A DNA stretch of 64,000 bases. It comes from Mucilaginibacter flavus. GTDB taxonomy: Bacteria; Bacteroidota; Bacteroidia; Sphingobacteriales; Sphingobacteriaceae. The DNA lies in the NCBI RefSeq assembly GCF_030409315.1, contig NZ_JAUFPS010000012.1, positions 357,820 to 421,819 of the forward strand. The letters run 5' to 3'. Made by a program: the position numbers and the translations under genes. Each line of letters begins with the position of its first letter. Position 1 is the stretch's first letter. The notes beneath the pieces are model-generated. The model had not been told where the DNA came from and searched no databases. It saw nothing but the letters and a program-made list of their open reading frames with translations. Below are positions 1 to 9,904 of this stretch, in pieces.

Positions 1-6
1 CAAAAG

Positions 7-25
7 TCCTCTCCTTTGGAGAGGA
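7..25. repeat. Intergenic palindrome (family C), terminator-like
   Basis: Arms TCCTCTCC and GGAGAGGA around a TTT loop, lying just downstream of the nuoC stop (nuoC is on the minus strand). Read on the minus strand it is followed by ACTTTTG, so it could act as a terminator. It belongs to the same family as the palindromes near 3390, 3495, 6230, 6490, 14010 and 50220. Confidence 0.6.
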
Positions 26-39
26 TTTAGGTGAGGCTC

Positions 40-537
40 CTAATCCACCTTAATCCCTTTATAATACTCGGCAGCCTGATAATCTTTTCTAAGCGGAAAA
101 CCATCCCAATCATCGGGGAGCAGTATGCGGCGTAAATCGGGGTGACCTTCAAAAAAGATGCCTAACAAGTCGTAGGCTTCGCGTTCATGCCAGTCGGCAG
201 TGCGGTATACCGTGGTAACGCTTTTAAATTCAGGCAACTGATCGCTTTCGCGGTCATGCGGCTTGCTTACTTTAAGGGTAAGCTGTGTTTTAAAGGGGAT
301 GGATGTTAAATGATAAACCACACCGTAACGGTTGGCATCATCATTATAATGCATCCCGCTCAGGCTGGCTAAAAAATCGAAATACGTTTTAGGGTTATTG
401 CGCAGCTCCAGGCAAACGGCAACAATATCGTCGGGATTAATCAACAGGGCAGGTTGTAAGCCTCCGGTTTCTTCGCCGGCAATTACAGCCTCACCAAATT
501 TTTCGATGAGTAATTGTTTAATATCGGTAAACATCAT
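40..537 (-). CDS. nuoC: NADH-quinone oxidoreductase subunit C
   Basis: Complex I 30-kDa peripheral-arm subunit, which helps pass electrons from NADH towards menaquinone on the cytoplasmic side of the membrane. At 165 aa it is the usual length of a stand-alone NuoC. The family signature is at residues about 118-152 (EREAYDLLGIFFEGHPDL, then LPDDW and LRKDY). The pdxH stop overlaps its start by 4 nt (534-537), so the two are probably co-transcribed. No other nuo gene is visible upstream; nuoD would be expected beyond the left edge if the operon continues. The pdxH neighbour in place of nuoB is slightly unusual. Confidence 0.95.
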   Translation of the reverse strand: MMFTDIKQLLIEKFGEAVIAGEETGGLQPALLINPDDIVAVCLELRNNPKTYFDFLASLSGMHYNDDANRYGVVYHLTSIPFKTQLTLKVSKPHDRESDQLPEFKSVTTVYRTADWHEREAYDLLGIFFEGHPDLRRILLPDDWDGFPLRKDYQAAEYYKGIKVD

Positions 538-1181
538 GGCGCTAAACGTACTTTTTTCCAGGTCTTTTTATCGGTTCTTTTGTACAGTATACGATCATGC
601 AGGCGGCTTCTTCTGCCCTGCCAAAACTCTACCAATTGCGGTTTTAAAATATATCCCCCCCAATATGATGGTTTTGGTATGTCTTTATCCTCGTATTCGA
701 CCTGTAGTTCGGTCATTTTTTGCTCCAACACATCCCGGTTTTCAATTTCCTGGCTCTGTGGCGATGCTACCGCGCCTAACTGGCTTAGTTTAGGGCGCGA
801 GTGAAAATATCTTTCAGATGCTTCTTTAGTTAGTTTCTCAATAGTACCCTCAATGCGCACCTGGCGTTCCAGTTCGCCCCAAAAAAAGGTGATAGCGGCC
901 TGTGGGTTTTTGGTAAGTTCCTTACCCTTGCGGCTTAAATAGTTGGTATAAAATATAAAGCCATTGGGGTTAAAACCTTTCAACAATACAATACGCGCCG
1001 ATGGCTTGCCATTGGTGGTAGCGGTAGCCAGTGTCATGGCGTTGGGCTCATGCAATTTTGCGGCAACAGCTTCGTTAAACCATTGTTCAAATTGATTTAT
1101 CGGGTCGCCTTTAGTGTTTTGCTCTTCTAAGGTGGCGGCAGCGTAATCCTGCCTTAAGTTTTGTAGTTCCTGCTGATCCAT
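534..1181 (-). CDS. pdxH: Pyridoxamine/pyridoxine 5'-phosphate oxidase
   Basis: FMN-dependent oxidase making pyridoxal 5'-phosphate from PNP or PMP, the last step of vitamin B6 synthesis and salvage; cytoplasmic. The 215 aa match the family length. FMN/substrate segments are RIVLLKGFNPNGFIFYTNY (about 64-82) and RKGKEL, and the C-terminal signature is SYWGGYILKPQLVEFWQGR followed by SRLHDR. It overlaps nuoC by 4 nt. A -7-like element (TAAGTTTG on the minus strand, plus-strand 1187-1194) lies directly in front of the start codon, without a clear -33 box. Confidence 0.95.
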   Translation of the reverse strand: MDQQELQNLRQDYAAATLEEQNTKGDPINQFEQWFNEAVAAKLHEPNAMTLATATTNGKPSARIVLLKGFNPNGFIFYTNYLSRKGKELTKNPQAAITFFWGELERQVRIEGTIEKLTKEASERYFHSRPKLSQLGAVASPQSQEIENRDVLEQKMTELQVEYEDKDIPKPSYWGGYILKPQLVEFWQGRRSRLHDRILYKRTDKKTWKKVRLAP

Positions 1182-1292
1182 CGATGCAAACTTACAAATT
1201 AATTAATCCGTATAACCTGATAACAATCATTTTCGTTTTCGTTATTGGACATATTTTTACTATGCTTGTTGTATCATTATAAATAAACCTTT

Positions 1293-1856
1293 ATGCTAAG
1301 TACTATATCGGCAGCCGCGGGGCGTTTACTTATTTCGGAGCCCTTTATGATGGACCCTAATTTTAAAAGGTCGGTAATTATCCTTACAGAATACTCTGCC
1401 GATGGTGCCATGGGTTTCATTTTAAACCACCAGGGCGAGTACATGCTGGGCGATGTATTGCCCGATGTATCATACTCCGAAATGCCCGTGTATGACGGCG
1501 GACCGGTAGCGCAAAACACCCTGCATTTTATACACCGCGCGCCCGAAAAAATTGAAGGCGGTATTGAAATAGCCAGCGGTATTTACTGGGGCGGCGACTT
1601 TGAACAGGTAAAAAAACTGGTGAGCAACTATCAGCTGGATGCCACTGAAATTAAATTTTTTGCCGGCTACAGCGGCTGGACTGCCCAACAATTAGATAAT
1701 GAAATACTGGCAGATAGCTGGATAGTATCTGACCACCTGGCCCCCGAAACTCCTTTTAGCAACGAAGAGCAAAACCTTTGGAAAGACGTAATCAAAGGTC
1801 TTGGCCAGCGCTACGCCCACATCGCCAATTTCCCGGAAGACCCGGCGTTGAATTGA
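1293..1856 (+). CDS. YqgE/AlgH family protein
   Basis: Conserved protein of the UPF0301 (DUF179) family; AlgH was named from alginate regulation in Pseudomonas, but the biochemical role is unknown. The 187 aa have the family order: LLISEPFMMDPNFKRSV near the N-terminus, GAMGFILNH at about 39-47, VYDGGPV, and GYSGWTAQQLDNEI in the C-terminal half. No signal peptide or membrane segment, so cytoplasmic. It is divergent from pdxH and appears monocistronic. Identity of the family is firm; function is not. Confidence 0.9.
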   Translation: MLSTISAAAGRLLISEPFMMDPNFKRSVIILTEYSADGAMGFILNHQGEYMLGDVLPDVSYSEMPVYDGGPVAQNTLHFIHRAPEKIEGGIEIASGIYWGGDFEQVKKLVSNYQLDATEIKFFAGYSGWTAQQLDNEILADSWIVSDHLAPETPFSNEEQNLWKDVIKGLGQRYAHIANFPEDPALN

Positions 1857-1994
1857 GTTGATCGTGTGCGGGTTGCCTGGTGCGAGATTCGGGAGCTTGA
1901 TGGTTATAGAATCGGGAATACAAATATTACAAAGGGTAAAAACCAAAAGTCCTTGTTCCTTTGTCCAAAAGTCTTTAGTCCAATAATGGCAATA

Positions 1995-2167
1995 CCTTCG
2001 GTCCGGGCTGTACGCTCATACTGCACGGGGCCTTAACCACCTGGCCGGTATCCGCTTCCATCCCTATTGCGGAAGAATTTTGTCTGAACCGGGATTTTTT
2101 GGATTAATTAGATTAACTTTTTTTTGTCTGAATCAGAATTTTCAGAATTAAAGAATTAACAGAATTT
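1995..2167. repeat. Intergenic repeat, copy 1 (second copy at 45018-45189)
   Basis: The gene-free stretch 1857-2253 holds a composite repeat. Its left half is GC-rich (CCGGGCTGTACGCTCATACT, then GGCCGGTATCCGCTTC). Its right half is AT-rich, with the marks TTTGTCTGAACC and GTCTGAATCAGAATT and an approximately 10-nt GAATT/GGATTA periodicity. Both halves recur in the same order at 45018-45189. No ORF of substance lies here. Confidence 0.8.
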
Positions 2168-2253
2168 CGATTCCAATAATCCGAAAAATTCATATTCAGG
2201 AAAGATTCCCCGCCTTCATTTTCAAATTTTCAAATCAATCCCATATCTGTAAT

Positions 2254-3372
2254 CTACCTATTCGGTTTTCCGTACACTCCCAGCTTCTCAAGCCTGTTTC
2301 CAAACATGGTTTGCCCGCTGTTAAAAAACTTAACAAAATCATCGGCGCTTGCCTGGCCGGGATAGGGCACATAATAATGATGATCGTTACCATTGCGCCA
2401 GGCCATTACATACGATGTTTTGTGTCGTGCCAGTGTAGGCAGTAAAATACTGGTCCACCAATCGGCTTGTGGAATTTGCACGTAGCCGGTTTCGGGCAGG
2501 CAAGCCAGTTTACGATGATTTGCGGCTATTACATCTATAATGCTTAGGCGTTTATCAAGCTTGGTTTGATAAGCTGTTACACCCTGGGTGCAGTAGTTAT
2601 CAAACCCAATAAAATCAACATAATCATCGCCGGGGTAACGGTCCATAAATTCGGCTTCCGAATCAAAATCAGCTGCCGAGTATACAACTAACAGGTTATG
2701 GAGTTTTTTGGTGTTACGCAGGTAATCGATGGTAAATCGCCATAAGGCAATCAACTCATCGGGTGTATTTTGTTTTTTACCCCACCAAAACCAACTACCC
2801 GTAAGCTCATGAAAGGGGCGAAACAAAATAGGGATTGCCTCCCCATCCGGCCCTTTCAATTCTTTGAGATAAGCGGCGGCTTTATCTAAATAAGCAACAT
2901 AGGCATTATGATAAGCACCATCTGCTGTAAGATCTTTAAGGGTATTTTTTGTGGTATCCCAGGCTGTTTTACCATTCGTGGGGTTGTCCATATGCCAGCA
3001 AAAGGTATTAATCCCGCCACGTTTATAGGCATCTTTTACCAGCTGCTTTTGTAACTCAAATGGAATGCCGTTGATGTCGCGGATACTATCATGCTCAATT
3101 TTTGCCAAATCCCAGCCATAAATGGCGGGGTACGATCCTGTAACACTTTTTACGTCGGACCGGTTGGCATCAAAGCGCCAGCCCACACCATAGGCGGTAT
3201 CATCATGGTGGCCAAACAACACACCGGCCCCAACCAGGCGCTGCATGCTGTAAAAAAGCGCACGGGCTCCTGCCGTGGCCATTTTATCCGCAGGGGCGTA
3301 TAGTTGTGCTTTTGCGTTCAAACCTAAAAGAGCCAACATGAATATCGCTCCATATTTTAAAGTTATCATCAT
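2254..3372 (-). CDS. GH26 endo-beta-1,4-mannanase
   Basis: Retaining endo-mannanase cleaving beta-mannan or galactomannan to mannobiose and short oligosaccharides. The start is set at the double Met at 3372/3369, because it begins a clean signal peptide (ITLKYGAIFMLALLGLNAKA/Q); the 14 upstream in-frame codons are encoded by a family C palindrome. From this start the protein has 372 aa. The acid/base Glu is in FRPFHELTGSWFWWG (about E189) and the nucleophile Glu in LPETGY (about E294), as in GH26. No lipobox, so periplasmic or secreted. It is the last gene of the mannan operon and resembles ManA of the Bacteroides fragilis mannan cluster. Confidence 0.93.
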   Translation of the reverse strand: MMITLKYGAIFMLALLGLNAKAQLYAPADKMATAGARALFYSMQRLVGAGVLFGHHDDTAYGVGWRFDANRSDVKSVTGSYPAIYGWDLAKIEHDSIRDINGIPFELQKQLVKDAYKRGGINTFCWHMDNPTNGKTAWDTTKNTLKDLTADGAYHNAYVAYLDKAAAYLKELKGPDGEAIPILFRPFHELTGSWFWWGKKQNTPDELIALWRFTIDYLRNTKKLHNLLVVYSAADFDSEAEFMDRYPGDDYVDFIGFDNYCTQGVTAYQTKLDKRLSIIDVIAANHRKLACLPETGYVQIPQADWWTSILLPTLARHKTSYVMAWRNGNDHHYYVPYPGQASADDFVKFFNSGQTMFGNRLEKLGVYGKPNR

Positions 3373-3382
3373 TTCATTTTTA

Positions 3383-3513
3383 ATTCCCTCCCTTGGGAGG
3401 GTCGTGGTGGACATGTGCGCAAATGCAGGGAGGGGTTTCTGCGAGCGACCTTCCGCTGATAACGAACAGCTAATTTAACCCCTACCTCCTCCTTCCCCAA
3501 GGAAGGAATCGCA
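3383..3513. repeat. Inverted pair of family C palindromes
   Basis: Palindrome CCCTCCCTTGGGAGGG at 3386-3401 and palindrome TCCTTCCCCAAGGAAGGA at 3490-3507 face each other, with GGAGGGGTTTCTG and AACCCCTACCTCC on their inner sides. The second unit is nearly identical to the one at 50206-50235. The pair sits between the GH27 stop and the GH26 start, so any read-through transcript of the mannan operon would carry both hairpins. Confidence 0.75.
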
Positions 3514-3544
3514 CAGCCCCGACGCTATTGATTTTATCGAATGA

Positions 3545-4819
3545 TTAAAACTTAACAAGCCTCAACATTACAACGCTATGGCCGGCTAATGTTTGCTTAA
3601 ATTCTTTTTTTGTGGTGCCGATATCTTTTTTTGTCCAAACATCATGCAGCTTGTAAACTGCCTGGGCAAAATCTGCATTGAGCTTACCTTCCTCGTTGTT
3701 TATAGTGTGCTCCTGCCATTTATAGGCAACATCTTTTGCTACGGTCGACCTGTTTAAAAAGCATACAGCCAGTTGGTTATTTGCCAGTGGCTTAGCCCAT
3801 ACCTCCAAACTATCGGCCTGGTAAATTCGAGTGGCGGCGATGCCTAACGCGTCCTGATCAATGGCGATGGCTTCTTTATTGGTTAGAATTGATTGTGTTT
3901 GGGGCGACATATTGCGCAAATCATTACCGGCCGCCAGTGGCGCCGACAGCATACACCATAAGGAAAAATGCGCTTTATCTTCATTAAAGCTCATGCCATT
4001 GCCAACTTCAAGCATATCAGGGTCATTCCAATGATTTGGGCCGTTGTATTTGCCAATATTTACCTGCTTATCTAAAATAGACATCACACTTAATGCCGAC
4101 CAACTGCCATAGTTTTTATTTTTATCAAAACTTGCCGTGATGTCGCCGGTGTTACGATACAACTCGCCTACACCGCCTGCCCAAAGCCATGGCTGGTGGT
4201 TACCCCACTCGCACAGGCTAAACACAATTTGCCTGCCGCTTGCTTTGAGGGCCTGGCTCATGGTGATATAGGCCTCGCGGGCGTTGAGGCTATCGGTATT
4301 ACACCAGTCGTACTTTAAAAAGTCGACGCCAAAAGAAGCGTACAAACGGGCATCCTGGTATTCGTGCCCACGACTGCCCGGATACCCGGCGCAGGTTTTA
4401 CTGCCGGCGCAGTTGTAGATGCCAAACTTGAGTCCTTTGGCGTGTACGTAGTCGGCAAAGGCTTTCATACCTTTAGGGAATTTTTTAGGATCGGCCACCA
4501 GGTCGCCGTTTTTATCGCGCTCCATGCTCATCCAGCCATCATCCAGCACAAAATATCGATAACCGGCATCGCGCATGCCCGATGACACATAAGCATCAAC
4601 CATGCCTTTAAGCAATGGCTCATCAATTTTGGTTTGAAAAGTATTCCAGGTATTCCAGCCCATTGGCGGCGTGGGTGCCAGGTTATTGGCCTTTGCTATT
4701 TGTTCTTTTGCTATCGCCACAGGAGCAGCGCCATCGGCTGTTTGCGCAAACAAGTTGGCACAGGTTGATGCGGAGAGCAATGTGGTAATGATAACGTGTT
4801 TATATAGGTTGATTTTCAT
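3545..4819 (-). CDS. GH27 alpha-galactosidase
   Basis: Removes alpha-1,6-galactosyl side chains from galactomannan or its oligosaccharides. The start is placed at the Met opening KINLYKHVIITTLLSASTCA, a signal peptide ending ANLFAQ; an upstream in-frame Met would add 18 residues that do not fit a signal sequence. From this start the protein has 424 aa. Family marks are LAPTPPMGWNTWN, VLDDGWM, nucleophile Asp in FLKYDWCN (about D171) and acid/base Asp in the RNTGD motif (about D226), followed by HWNDPDMLEVGNG. A beta-sandwich C-domain ends the protein. Periplasmic; fourth gene of the mannan operon. Confidence 0.95.
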   Translation of the reverse strand: MKINLYKHVIITTLLSASTCANLFAQTADGAAPVAIAKEQIAKANNLAPTPPMGWNTWNTFQTKIDEPLLKGMVDAYVSSGMRDAGYRYFVLDDGWMSMERDKNGDLVADPKKFPKGMKAFADYVHAKGLKFGIYNCAGSKTCAGYPGSRGHEYQDARLYASFGVDFLKYDWCNTDSLNAREAYITMSQALKASGRQIVFSLCEWGNHQPWLWAGGVGELYRNTGDITASFDKNKNYGSWSALSVMSILDKQVNIGKYNGPNHWNDPDMLEVGNGMSFNEDKAHFSLWCMLSAPLAAGNDLRNMSPQTQSILTNKEAIAIDQDALGIAATRIYQADSLEVWAKPLANNQLAVCFLNRSTVAKDVAYKWQEHTINNEEGKLNADFAQAVYKLHDVWTKKDIGTTKKEFKQTLAGHSVVMLRLVKF

Positions 4820-4916
4820 ATCGGTTATTTTTAGATTTAATGGTGATATATTAATCGTAATTGCGAGTCTCAATCAGAAAACTCCGAAAAAATGGAAATG
4901 CACTGATTTATAGATC

Positions 4917-5014
4917 CGTCATTGCGAGGTACGAAGCAATCTCCAAACTATACAGAGCTGGCTTTACAAGCTCGATTTGCCTACTTGGAGATTGCTTCGT
5001 ACCTCGCAATGACG
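4917..5014. repeat. 98-bp long-hairpin element (GTCATTGCGAGG type)
   Basis: Perfect 30-bp inverted repeat: arm one 4917-4946 begins CGTCATTGCGAGGTACGAAG and arm two is 4985-5014. The loop contains AACTATACAGAG. The same arms recur at 45847-45929 with the loop in the opposite orientation. It lies between the epimerase stop and the alpha-galactosidase start, inside the mannan operon. Confidence 0.9.
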
Positions 5015-5031
5015 CTCATTTTTAAATTCCT

Positions 5032-6282
5032 TCACTCCCCTATCCTCCTGATAATTTCAATACAAGCCCGGCTATTATGATAGGGGCATTTCCACAAGCC
5101 AACTTTATCCTCGCCCGGCATAATACTACCATCGGCAAGTATTCCCCAAAACCATTCGCCGTTTTGATGATCTAATATACTATTCTTTACAAACGCCCAG
5201 TTTGCAATAGATAAGTCGAGGTATTTTTGATCGCCGCTGATCTGCCATGCATTAAAGAACCCTACCATGGCCTCGGCCTGCACCCACCAATGCTTTTCTT
5301 TAATCAGGTGGTCTTGGGCAGGTTCATATTCGTACCATAAACCGCCATCTGTATCTAAGCCCACTGTGGTAGCATCTGCAATTTGAAGGCAAATCTTTTT
5401 GATGCGCGTTGCCCTGCCATGATCTTCAATCACTTCCGCGGCTTCCAATAAAAGCCAGGTAGCTTCAATATCGTGCCCGTAAGATACCGTGCCCGATTTC
5501 GCATTCCAGTCCTCATCAAAAAACAATATTAAGTGATTGGTTTTTGCATCTATAAAATGATCGCAAAAGTTGTCTATCAGTGTTTCTATCTGTTTTTTAA
5601 GTTCTGCATCGGGCCAAATGCGATATAGGTTGGTATAGCCTTCCAGTACGTGCAGATGGGTATTCATGGTTTTCTTTTCGTTGGCATCTTTGGCGCTTAG
5701 TCGCAAATCGCCAAGGGGTTGCCAGTCGCGGGTAAAGGCTTCCATGTAGCCGGTTTTATCAGCATCATAGCTTTTATCAACCAGTAAATGATATAGACTG
5801 ATTGCCTGCTCTTTTGCCACCTCCACGCCCGATGCAACGTAGTATTCGCTCAAAGCATAAATAGTGAACGCGCTTGCATAAACCTGCTTTTTGGTATCCA
5901 ATGGATCGCCCTTAAAATCAAGCGACCAATAAACCCCACCAAATTCAGCATCTATAAAATACTTACTGATATACTCATAAGCCCGATGAGCCATCGCCAA
6001 ACTTTCAGCATCCGGCTTTAAATTATAAGCCGCCGAAAAGCTCCACAAAATCCGCGCGTTTAAAACCGACCCCTTGGGGGCATCGGCAGTAACGCGGTTA
6101 TCGTTATCAATTTTACCTAAAAAACCGCCGTGCTGTTCATCCGGCGTGTATTTTTTCCAGTAATTGATAATGTTGTTTAGTTCTAAACTTAATTCTGATT
6201 TTAAAACATGTAAAACTTCCTTATCCCCTCTTGAGAGGGGGCGCGGTGGATTGTGTGGTGGCTGGGGTGTGTTCTCCGGCAT
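5032..6282 (-). CDS. Mannobiose/cellobiose 2-epimerase (AGE family)
   Basis: Cytoplasmic (alpha/alpha)6-barrel epimerase of the N-acylglucosamine 2-epimerase superfamily, expected to turn beta-1,4-mannobiose into mannosylglucose for the adjacent phosphorylase. It has 416 aa, with the cellobiose 2-epimerase motifs NTHLHVLEGYTNLYR, SYGHDIEATWLLLEA (catalytic His), KEKHWWVQAEAMVGFFNAW and PYHNSRACIEIIRR (second catalytic His). The only ATG in range lies at the edge of a family C palindrome, so residues 2 to about 22 (rich in Pro) are encoded by repeat DNA; the normal fold starts near residue 23. Mannobiose rather than cellobiose as substrate is inferred from the operon. Confidence 0.92.
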   Translation of the reverse strand: MPENTPQPPHNPPRPLSRGDKEVLHVLKSELSLELNNIINYWKKYTPDEQHGGFLGKIDNDNRVTADAPKGSVLNARILWSFSAAYNLKPDAESLAMAHRAYEYISKYFIDAEFGGVYWSLDFKGDPLDTKKQVYASAFTIYALSEYYVASGVEVAKEQAISLYHLLVDKSYDADKTGYMEAFTRDWQPLGDLRLSAKDANEKKTMNTHLHVLEGYTNLYRIWPDAELKKQIETLIDNFCDHFIDAKTNHLILFFDEDWNAKSGTVSYGHDIEATWLLLEAAEVIEDHGRATRIKKICLQIADATTVGLDTDGGLWYEYEPAQDHLIKEKHWWVQAEAMVGFFNAWQISGDQKYLDLSIANWAFVKNSILDHQNGEWFWGILADGSIMPGEDKVGLWKCPYHNSRACIEIIRRIGE

Positions 6283-6498
6283 GTTATATTTGATACTAAA
6301 AGCATACTACTACGCCCCTCTTAAATGAGAAGTCCAGCAAGACTATTGTCTGCTTGAGTGTGTATTTTAAATATTTCATTATTCAACTTAAATTCCCATC
6401 CCACTATTAAGACGAGAACGATGGATATTAAGGTGAGGGGTATCGATCAGCATTCTATTCGCATGAAGAACACACCCCTCCGCCCCTCTCAAGAGGGG
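6225..6498. repeat. Composite inverted repeat built from two family C palindromes
   Basis: Palindrome with arms CCCCTCT/AGAGGGG at 6225-6240 and its inverse at 6483-6498; inside them GGGGTGTGTTCT (6264-6275) mirrors AGAACACACCCC (6467-6478). The composite covers the start of the epimerase gene and most of the 245-bp gap to the phosphorylase gene. No other gene is seen in the gap. Confidence 0.75.
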
Positions 6499-6527
6499 AT
6501 TCGCACATTCCCCTGCTTTTTGGAGGA

Positions 6528-7712
6528 CTATAAAGTCTCCTGAAAGCTCTTATTCCTATCAACAATACCATAAATCGTATCCACCGAAGTTGACGATCTA
6601 AAGCCATCTGCCGGGGTATTTACAACATAGTCAATCAATTTATCAACAGTAGTAGTGGCTACATGCATACGTGTATCCGATGATGCATAATAAATAAATA
6701 CCTTACCATCCTCATCGGCTATCCAGCCGTTGCAAAAAACTACGTTTGATACGTCCCCTACGCGCTCTTCGCCCTCGGGGGCCAAAAAGTAGCCGCCCGG
6801 TTTATGAGTAACTTTGGTAAGCTGATGCAAATCGGTCATAAACATGTACAGTACATACCGCAAACCTGCCGCGGTGTTGCGTACACCGTGCGCCAGGTGT
6901 AGCCAGCCTTTTTCTGTTTTTATGGGCGTTGGCCCTTGCCCGTTTTTGGCTTCGTAAACGGTATGGTAATTTTTATTGTCGATAATGGTTTCCTGGTCGA
7001 TAACCGCGTTTTCCATGGAATCTGCCAGGCCAAAACCGATACCGCCACCGGTACCGGCGCTGATAAAACCATCCTGCGGACGAGTATACAGTGCGTACTT
7101 GCCATCCACAAACTCAGGGTGTAATACCACGTTACGTTGCTGCGGCGAGTTGGTTTTTAAATCGGGCAAACGATCCCAGGTCACCAAATCTTTAGTGCGG
7201 GCAATACCACAGGCAGCCACAGCCATTGATTGATCATGAGCCGGAGCTTCTGGGTCGCGCCTTTCGGTACAGAACAAACCATAAATCCAGCCATCCTCAT
7301 GCAGCGTTAAACGCATATCGTACACATTGGTATCTGGCTCATGCGTTTGGGGCAAGTTTACCGGGTACTCCCAAAAGGTAAAATTGCTAATGCCATCCGG
7401 ACTTTCGGCCACCGCAAAGAACGATTTACGATCTACCCCTTCAACCCGCACAACCATCATGTATTTGCCGTTGAATTTGATAGCGCCTGCATTAAAAGCG
7501 GCGTTGATGCCGAAACGTTCCATCAGGTATGGATTAGTATTAGCATTCAAATCGTACCGCCAGTTTACAGGGGCATGGGCAGCGGTTAGCACCGGATTTA
7601 CGTAACGGTCATAAACGCCATTGCCTGTGCCTGCTATATGGTTTGGCCTGGTAAGCAACTGTTGCTGTTCTTGTTGCAGCGTATTGAGCCTTTGTTTAAA
7701 GTGAGGGGTCAT
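6528..7712 (-). CDS. GH130 4-O-beta-D-mannosyl-D-glucose phosphorylase
   Basis: Phosphorolyses mannosyl-beta-1,4-glucose to alpha-mannose-1-phosphate and glucose in the cytoplasm. From the ATG at 7712 the protein has 394 aa and closely follows what I recall of the B. fragilis enzyme: [39 protein letters not shown], the catalytic Asp in [49 protein letters not shown] and [20 protein letters not shown] at 7736 would extend it by 8 codons and overlap the symporter stop by 4 nt; the ATG aligns better with the family. Co-transcribed with the symporter. Confidence 0.94.
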   Translation of the reverse strand: MTPHFKQRLNTLQQEQQQLLTRPNHIAGTGNGVYDRYVNPVLTAAHAPVNWRYDLNANTNPYLMERFGINAAFNAGAIKFNGKYMMVVRVEGVDRKSFFAVAESPDGISNFTFWEYPVNLPQTHEPDTNVYDMRLTLHEDGWIYGLFCTERRDPEAPAHDQSMAVAACGIARTKDLVTWDRLPDLKTNSPQQRNVVLHPEFVDGKYALYTRPQDGFISAGTGGGIGFGLADSMENAVIDQETIIDNKNYHTVYEAKNGQGPTPIKTEKGWLHLAHGVRNTAAGLRYVLYMFMTDLHQLTKVTHKPGGYFLAPEGEERVGDVSNVVFCNGWIADEDGKVFIYYASSDTRMHVATTTVDKLIDYVVNTPADGFRSSTSVDTIYGIVDRNKSFQETL

Positions 7713-7732
7713 ATATTTATCGCGTATCGTAA

Positions 7733-9565
7733 TCAATAATCTTTTAATTTATTCCACCAGGTTTTTTTAAGTACCGTCATGAGCACAAGTAACAGGGCGA
7801 TAGTTACCATGAGGGGCATTTTTTGCTGCAGAATAAGATACATGGGCAATATGGTGAGGCATAATTGTACAATGGTACCTATAACCACATTGAACATATT
7901 AAGCTTAAAATTTTTATTGGGCACAAAAGCAGCATCTTCGGCCGTTACCTGTTTTTTGACCGGCTCCCAAAAGCCCCATGGCCGTACAGTGCTGTAAAAC
8001 GATTTGAGTACTGCTATATCAGTTGCCTCACTTGCGTAAGAACCAATTATTGAACCGGCCAGCGAAATACCAAACAACACCGGGAACCAATACAATAACT
8101 CGCCCGAAGGGATAAACCAGGAGAATACCATCGACGACAAAATGCCAGCCAGCATCCCCCAAAAGAAACCATTAGCATTAAAGCGCCACCAATGCCATTT
8201 TAATACGTTTGATGCTACGTAGCCGCCATAAAGCGCAGATACGATCCATTGCAGTACACTGTTCACATCCTTCACAAAAAAGCCGAGGATAACACCTATA
8301 GCCACAACCAACACACCAACCAGGTAATTCATGGCGATAACCTTGCGGGTAGTAGCCGCCGGGGTAACGTATTTGAGGTAAATGTCGTTTACGATATAGG
8401 CCTGCGCCGCATTCATGGTACCGCTAAACGTGCTCATAAAAGCGCCCAGTAAACCAGCCAGTAGTAAACCTACTAAACCAACGGGTAAAAAGTTATTGAT
8501 AACTGCCGGGAGGATACGCTCAAAGTCGATAGCGCCGGTAGCATCCTTGAGGTCCATTTGATGGTAATACAGTAAACCTAAAATGGTTAAGCTTACAATA
8601 AGCGAGTAGCGGATGGGCAGCAATATAATGTTCACAAAACCGCTCATCTTACTGGCTTCCTCGGGCGAGCGGGTGGACAGGATTTTCTGCATATCGTAAT
8701 TTGGTGCCGGACCAGCCAGCGCCGCGAAAAAACCCTTGAAGGTCATCATCATAAAAAACAACCCGAAAAGTGAGTAACCATCATCCTTTATTTTCTGATT
8801 TACCTCGTTGATAATGCCCGACCAGCTTAGCCCTAAACTTTTGCCAAAGAACGGGCTGTACCAACCATCAGGCACATTGAGGTGATGCCCGCTTAGCTTG
8901 CCTGCGGCTATAAAACCTATCCAAACACAGGCCACACTCATGATGCCGTATTTGATCATATCGCCTAATACAATGCTGTGCATGCCACCCAAAATGGAAT
9001 AAAACATGGCGAAAAGGGTGAATACAATACCATATACATGCGGCACATATTGAGGCGCTACATTGAAAGGAACGTAGGCTTTTACCAAATCCCAGGGGAT
9101 AAAAATCTCGATAAACTTGCCCAGGCCAATAAAACCGTAGGCCAGGAACCCAAAGCAGCTTAACAACGCGAAGGCTATCACCACAATATGCGATGGCCCT
9201 ACTCCTGCCCCGGTTTTACCAAAGCGGGTAGCCAGCCATTCGGCACCGGTGGTAGCGTTTGAGCGGCGCAGCCAGCGGGACAGGTACATCATCAAAAACA
9301 CCTGGTTAAATACCGGCCAAAGCCATGGAATCCAGATGCTCTTCATGCCGTATACAAAGCACAGGCTCACCATCCACATGGTGCCGCTGATATCAAACAT
9401 ATCCGATGCATCACTCAGCCCCAGTTTATACCACGGCAACGATTTACCGCCAAGCATATAACTTTCCTTGTTTTCGCGGGCCTTTTTACGGTACCATAAA
9501 CCGATAAAAATGGTGCTCAACAGGTATAAAACGATGATGGCAACATCAAGGAAGTGTAACTTCAT
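7733..9565 (-). CDS. Sodium:solute symporter (SSS family), probable mannobiose importer
   Basis: Inner-membrane Na+-coupled transporter of 610 aa with about 14 hydrophobic segments, starting [15 protein letters not shown]. It has typical SSS features: [20 protein letters not shown] near the N-terminus, [21 protein letters not shown] in the middle and a long C-terminal extension with extra membrane spans. Its place directly before the phosphorylase gene matches the symporter of the Bacteroides mannan cluster, which supports mannobiose as cargo. It is the first structural gene of the operon. There is no SusC/SusD pair nearby, so the outer-membrane entry route is not encoded here. Confidence 0.9.
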   Translation of the reverse strand: MKLHFLDVAIIVLYLLSTIFIGLWYRKKARENKESYMLGGKSLPWYKLGLSDASDMFDISGTMWMVSLCFVYGMKSIWIPWLWPVFNQVFLMMYLSRWLRRSNATTGAEWLATRFGKTGAGVGPSHIVVIAFALLSCFGFLAYGFIGLGKFIEIFIPWDLVKAYVPFNVAPQYVPHVYGIVFTLFAMFYSILGGMHSIVLGDMIKYGIMSVACVWIGFIAAGKLSGHHLNVPDGWYSPFFGKSLGLSWSGIINEVNQKIKDDGYSLFGLFFMMMTFKGFFAALAGPAPNYDMQKILSTRSPEEASKMSGFVNIILLPIRYSLIVSLTILGLLYYHQMDLKDATGAIDFERILPAVINNFLPVGLVGLLLAGLLGAFMSTFSGTMNAAQAYIVNDIYLKYVTPAATTRKVIAMNYLVGVLVVAIGVILGFFVKDVNSVLQWIVSALYGGYVASNVLKWHWWRFNANGFFWGMLAGILSSMVFSWFIPSGELLYWFPVLFGISLAGSIIGSYASEATDIAVLKSFYSTVRPWGFWEPVKKQVTAEDAAFVPNKNFKLNMFNVVIGTIVQLCLTILPMYLILQQKMPLMVTIALLLVLMTVLKKTWWNKLKDY

Positions 9566-9904
9566 TTAATTTTATTTGGGATCAGAATTTTCAGAATTTA
9601 AGAATATTCAGAATGCCTGGCGATGGGCAAAAAGGCGCACAGGTTTTCAAATTCTGTTAATTTTCAAATTCTGCAAATTCTGATGATAATTGGCATATTC
9701 AAAAATGAGTTTATAAAAACAAGTTTTATAATACTTTTTTAACCTTCTATTTTAGTTTTTGAATATTATAGACTTTTTATCGTTTAAATATTGAAGCGCA
9801 ATTATGCATGTTTCACATCCCACTACCATCCGGCTATAGCAATACATTTATAAGGAAACGATGGCGTTAGTTTATATGAGAGAAGGTTTTCTCCGTGAAC
9901 AACT

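Noticed and set aside
3373..3414. Longer N-terminus of the GH26 mannanase
   Set aside because: The 14 extra codons come from a palindrome and would bury the signal peptide; the double Met at 3372/3369 is a normal start.
6358..6543. 61-aa ORF between the epimerase and phosphorylase genes
   Set aside because: It reads through a family C palindrome and has no domain; treated as non-coding repeat DNA.
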